A stretch of 7,067 nucleotides of DNA from Bacteroidota bacterium (lineage in GTDB: Bacteria > Bacteroidota > Bacteroidia > Bacteroidales > Prolixibacteraceae). A program made the translations under genes and the position numbers. Positions 6,161 to 7,067 of this stretch are shown here, piece after piece (position 1 is the first letter of the stretch; every line of letters starts with the position of its first letter). The DNA lies in NCBI GenBank assembly GCA_030706665.1, contig JAUZOB010000170.1:1-7067 (forward strand), given 5' to 3'. Under the pieces are notes generated by a model. The model saw nothing but the letters and a program-made list of their open reading frames with translations, had not been told where the DNA came from and made no database searches.

Positions 6161-6275
6161 GCATAAGAATATCTACGCGGAAAACTTCATGAATCCCGAA
6201 AATATAATTCAGATCGGTTTCTCAGAAGGGAGAAGATCAGAAGTTTGTCTCATATCCCTCGTTTACACCATGTAA
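6161..6275. other. Gap between two convergent genes
   Basis: A terminator is expected here for both genes. The only fold seen is a weak bulged hairpin at 6212-6238 (GATC, TTCTC paired with GAGAA, GATC), which lacks a T-tract on either strand. I would not call it a terminator. Confidence 0.3.
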
Positions 6276-6800
6276 TTAAAATGCCTTTTGCAGAGTATCT
6301 AACATTTTACTGAATTCAGCATCGTTATATCCAACCGTAGCATAAACGATTTTGCCACTCTTATCAACAAGATAAAGTCTGGGGATGAACGACTTGGCAA
6401 ATTTGGAATAAACACTCCGATCAGGATCAGCTAAAAAGGGCATCGTAAATTTGTTCTCCGTGCGGAATTTATCAACCTCTGCTTTTTTATGCTCACGTCC
6501 GAAGATTAACAAAGCAAAGTCTTTCTTATCCTTAGACTTATCCCAGATCTCTTTTTCGATATGAGGCAATTCCTGACGACAGGGGCCACACCATGTTGCA
6601 AAGAATACAACAACCGTCACCTTCCCCTTATACGCCGACATTGATTCTTTTTTACCTGCTCCGTTCAAGAAAGAAAAGTCTGGAACAGGGCTGCCAACTT
6701 TAACTACATTGGCTTCTTCAATTTTCTTTGCTTCATCATTTTGTGCCCAGGCCTGTACACAGACGAAAAGAATTAAAAGGAATCCGGCTATTTTTTTCAT
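6276..6800 (-). CDS. Secreted TlpA-like thiol-disulfide oxidoreductase (thioredoxin fold)
   Basis: This 174-residue protein starts with a signal peptide (KK, a hydrophobic core, then AWA before Q20), giving a periplasmic protein of about 155 residues. The mature part has the AhpC/TSA-TlpA layout: VGSPVPDFSF (35-44), FFATWCGPCRQELP (66-79) with the active-site cysteines C71 and C74, the inserted helix region IFGREHKKAEVDKF, FLADPDRSVYSKFA (122-135), and the cis-proline segment FIPRLYLVDKSGKIVY with P140. Such proteins reduce or exchange disulfides on exported proteins or in cytochrome c maturation; the partner cannot be named here. It lacks the long N-terminal domain found in many Bacteroides relatives of this family. 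The gene converges with the AlaX-like gene. Upstream, a long-looped inverted repeat separates it from the next minus-strand gene, so it is probably transcribed alone. Confidence 0.9.
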   Translation of the reverse strand: MKKIAGFLLILFVCVQAWAQNDEAKKIEEANVVKVGSPVPDFSFLNGAGKKESMSAYKGKVTVVVFFATWCGPCRQELPHIEKEIWDKSKDKKDFALLIFGREHKKAEVDKFRTENKFTMPFLADPDRSVYSKFAKSFIPRLYLVDKSGKIVYATVGYNDAEFSKMLDTLQKAF

Positions 6801-6823
6801 TTCAGTCAGAGTTTATTCATTTA

Positions 6824-6831
6824 CAAATTCA
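6824..6831 (-). promoter_or_regulatory. Weak candidate -7 box for the TlpA-like gene
   Basis: The minus strand reads TGAATTTG, one mismatch from TAnnTTTG, 23 bases before the ATG. The distance resembles that of the other genes here. The -33 region holds only TTAG. Confidence 0.3.
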
Positions 6832-6880
6832 ACAAACTTCTTCAACACACTAATAATCGAGCATGTTTTAATGATATTAA

Positions 6881-6934
6881 AAAACGAATGTCACAGTTCA
6901 TTTCTGCAAGAAATATAAACCGGACATTCGTTTT
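6881..6934 (-). terminator. Long-looped inverted repeat, likely terminator of the minus-strand gene at the right edge
   Basis: AAAACGAATGTC (6881-6892) and GACATTCGTTTT (6923-6934) are perfect 12-base inverted copies separated by 30 bases, and a small hairpin (TTTCT, GCA, AGAAA at 6901-6913) sits inside the loop. Read on the minus strand, it starts 36 bases after the stop of the partial gene and runs into six T residues. On the plus strand it is also followed by a T-rich run. The loop is longer than in ordinary intrinsic terminators. Confidence 0.55.
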
Positions 6935-6970
6935 ATTTTTTCTATCGTTATATCGACAATTGTCCCCGAA

Positions 6971-7067
6971 CTATTTATTCAATTTATTCAGGATAAAGTC
7001 GGTAACATTCTTTTCGATCCTGCTATTCAGATTATCCAGATCTTCACGTTCAAATTTTACACCGGTA
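6971..7067 (-). CDS. 3' end of an unidentified protein gene
   Basis: From the right edge the minus strand reads an open frame of 31 codons ending in TAG. The peptide ends VTDFILNKLNK and includes a charged helical stretch, FEREDLDNLNSRIEKN. Composition and codon use look coding, and a probable terminator follows 36 bases after the stop. The piece is too short for me to name a family. The start and most of the gene lie beyond the window. Confidence 0.6.
   Translation of the reverse strand, partial: TGVKFEREDLDNLNSRIEKNVTDFILNKLNK

Noticed and set aside
6212..6238. Hairpin between the convergent AlaX-like and TlpA-like genes as terminator
   Set aside because: The stem is short and bulged, and neither strand has a T-tract after it.
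6757..6770. Possible lipobox (LFVC, C14) in the TlpA-like protein
   Set aside because: The residue before the cysteine is Val, not Gly, Ala or Ser. A standard signal peptidase I site (AWA before Q) follows a few residues later and fits better.
6709..6918. Plus-strand ORF of 69 codons over the start of the TlpA-like gene
   Set aside because: It is antisense to the signal peptide of a clear secreted protein and runs into the inverted repeat.
1..7067. Mobile element, CRISPR array, tRNA/rRNA or defence system
   Set aside because: No transposase or integrase, no regularly spaced repeats, no RNA gene pattern and no known defence gene were found. RecQ and the exonuclease alone look like repair or housekeeping genes, not a defence island.

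Overview
The window looks like a chromosomal segment of a Bacteroidales bacterium; the genus cannot be fixed from the sequence. Three things point there: promoter-like TAnnTTTG boxes in front of most genes, weak or absent Shine-Dalgarno sequences, and the gene set itself (a DUF5063 protein, a long RecQ with a late zinc motif, and TlpA-like and OmpA-like envelope proteins). No insertion sequence, tRNA, rRNA, CRISPR array or phage gene was seen. This is mostly housekeeping DNA with two poorly explained non-coding stretches.

Left part (1-3575, all minus strand). In transcription order there is a RecQ-family helicase (3575-1650), a DUF5063 acidic protein (1569-925), a 3'-5' exonuclease of the WRN/RNase D type (911-333) and the start of an RlmI-like 23S rRNA methyltransferase (328 to beyond the left edge). 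The last three are tightly packed, with gaps of 13 and 4 bases, behind their own promoter-like box at 1593-1600. RecQ has one or two candidate promoters of its own. RecQ and a WRN-type exonuclease, fused in one polypeptide in vertebrate WRN, are here separate genes with DUF5063 between them. This is the most interesting feature of the window.

Middle (3576-4568). About 1 kb of very AT-rich DNA has no convincing intact gene. It holds the recQ promoter region, some coding-like fragments on the minus strand that may be relics of a lost gene, and the promoter of the next gene.

Right part (4569-7067). A glycine-zipper OmpA-domain lipoprotein (plus strand) probably anchors the outer membrane to peptidoglycan, and it ends at a strong terminator. 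Then come a doubtful 74-residue ORF, a small stand-alone AlaX-like tRNA-editing domain protein with a divergent metal motif (plus), a secreted TlpA-like thiol-disulfide oxidoreductase (minus), a long-looped inverted repeat that may be a terminator, and the last 31 codons of an unidentified minus-strand gene cut by the right edge.
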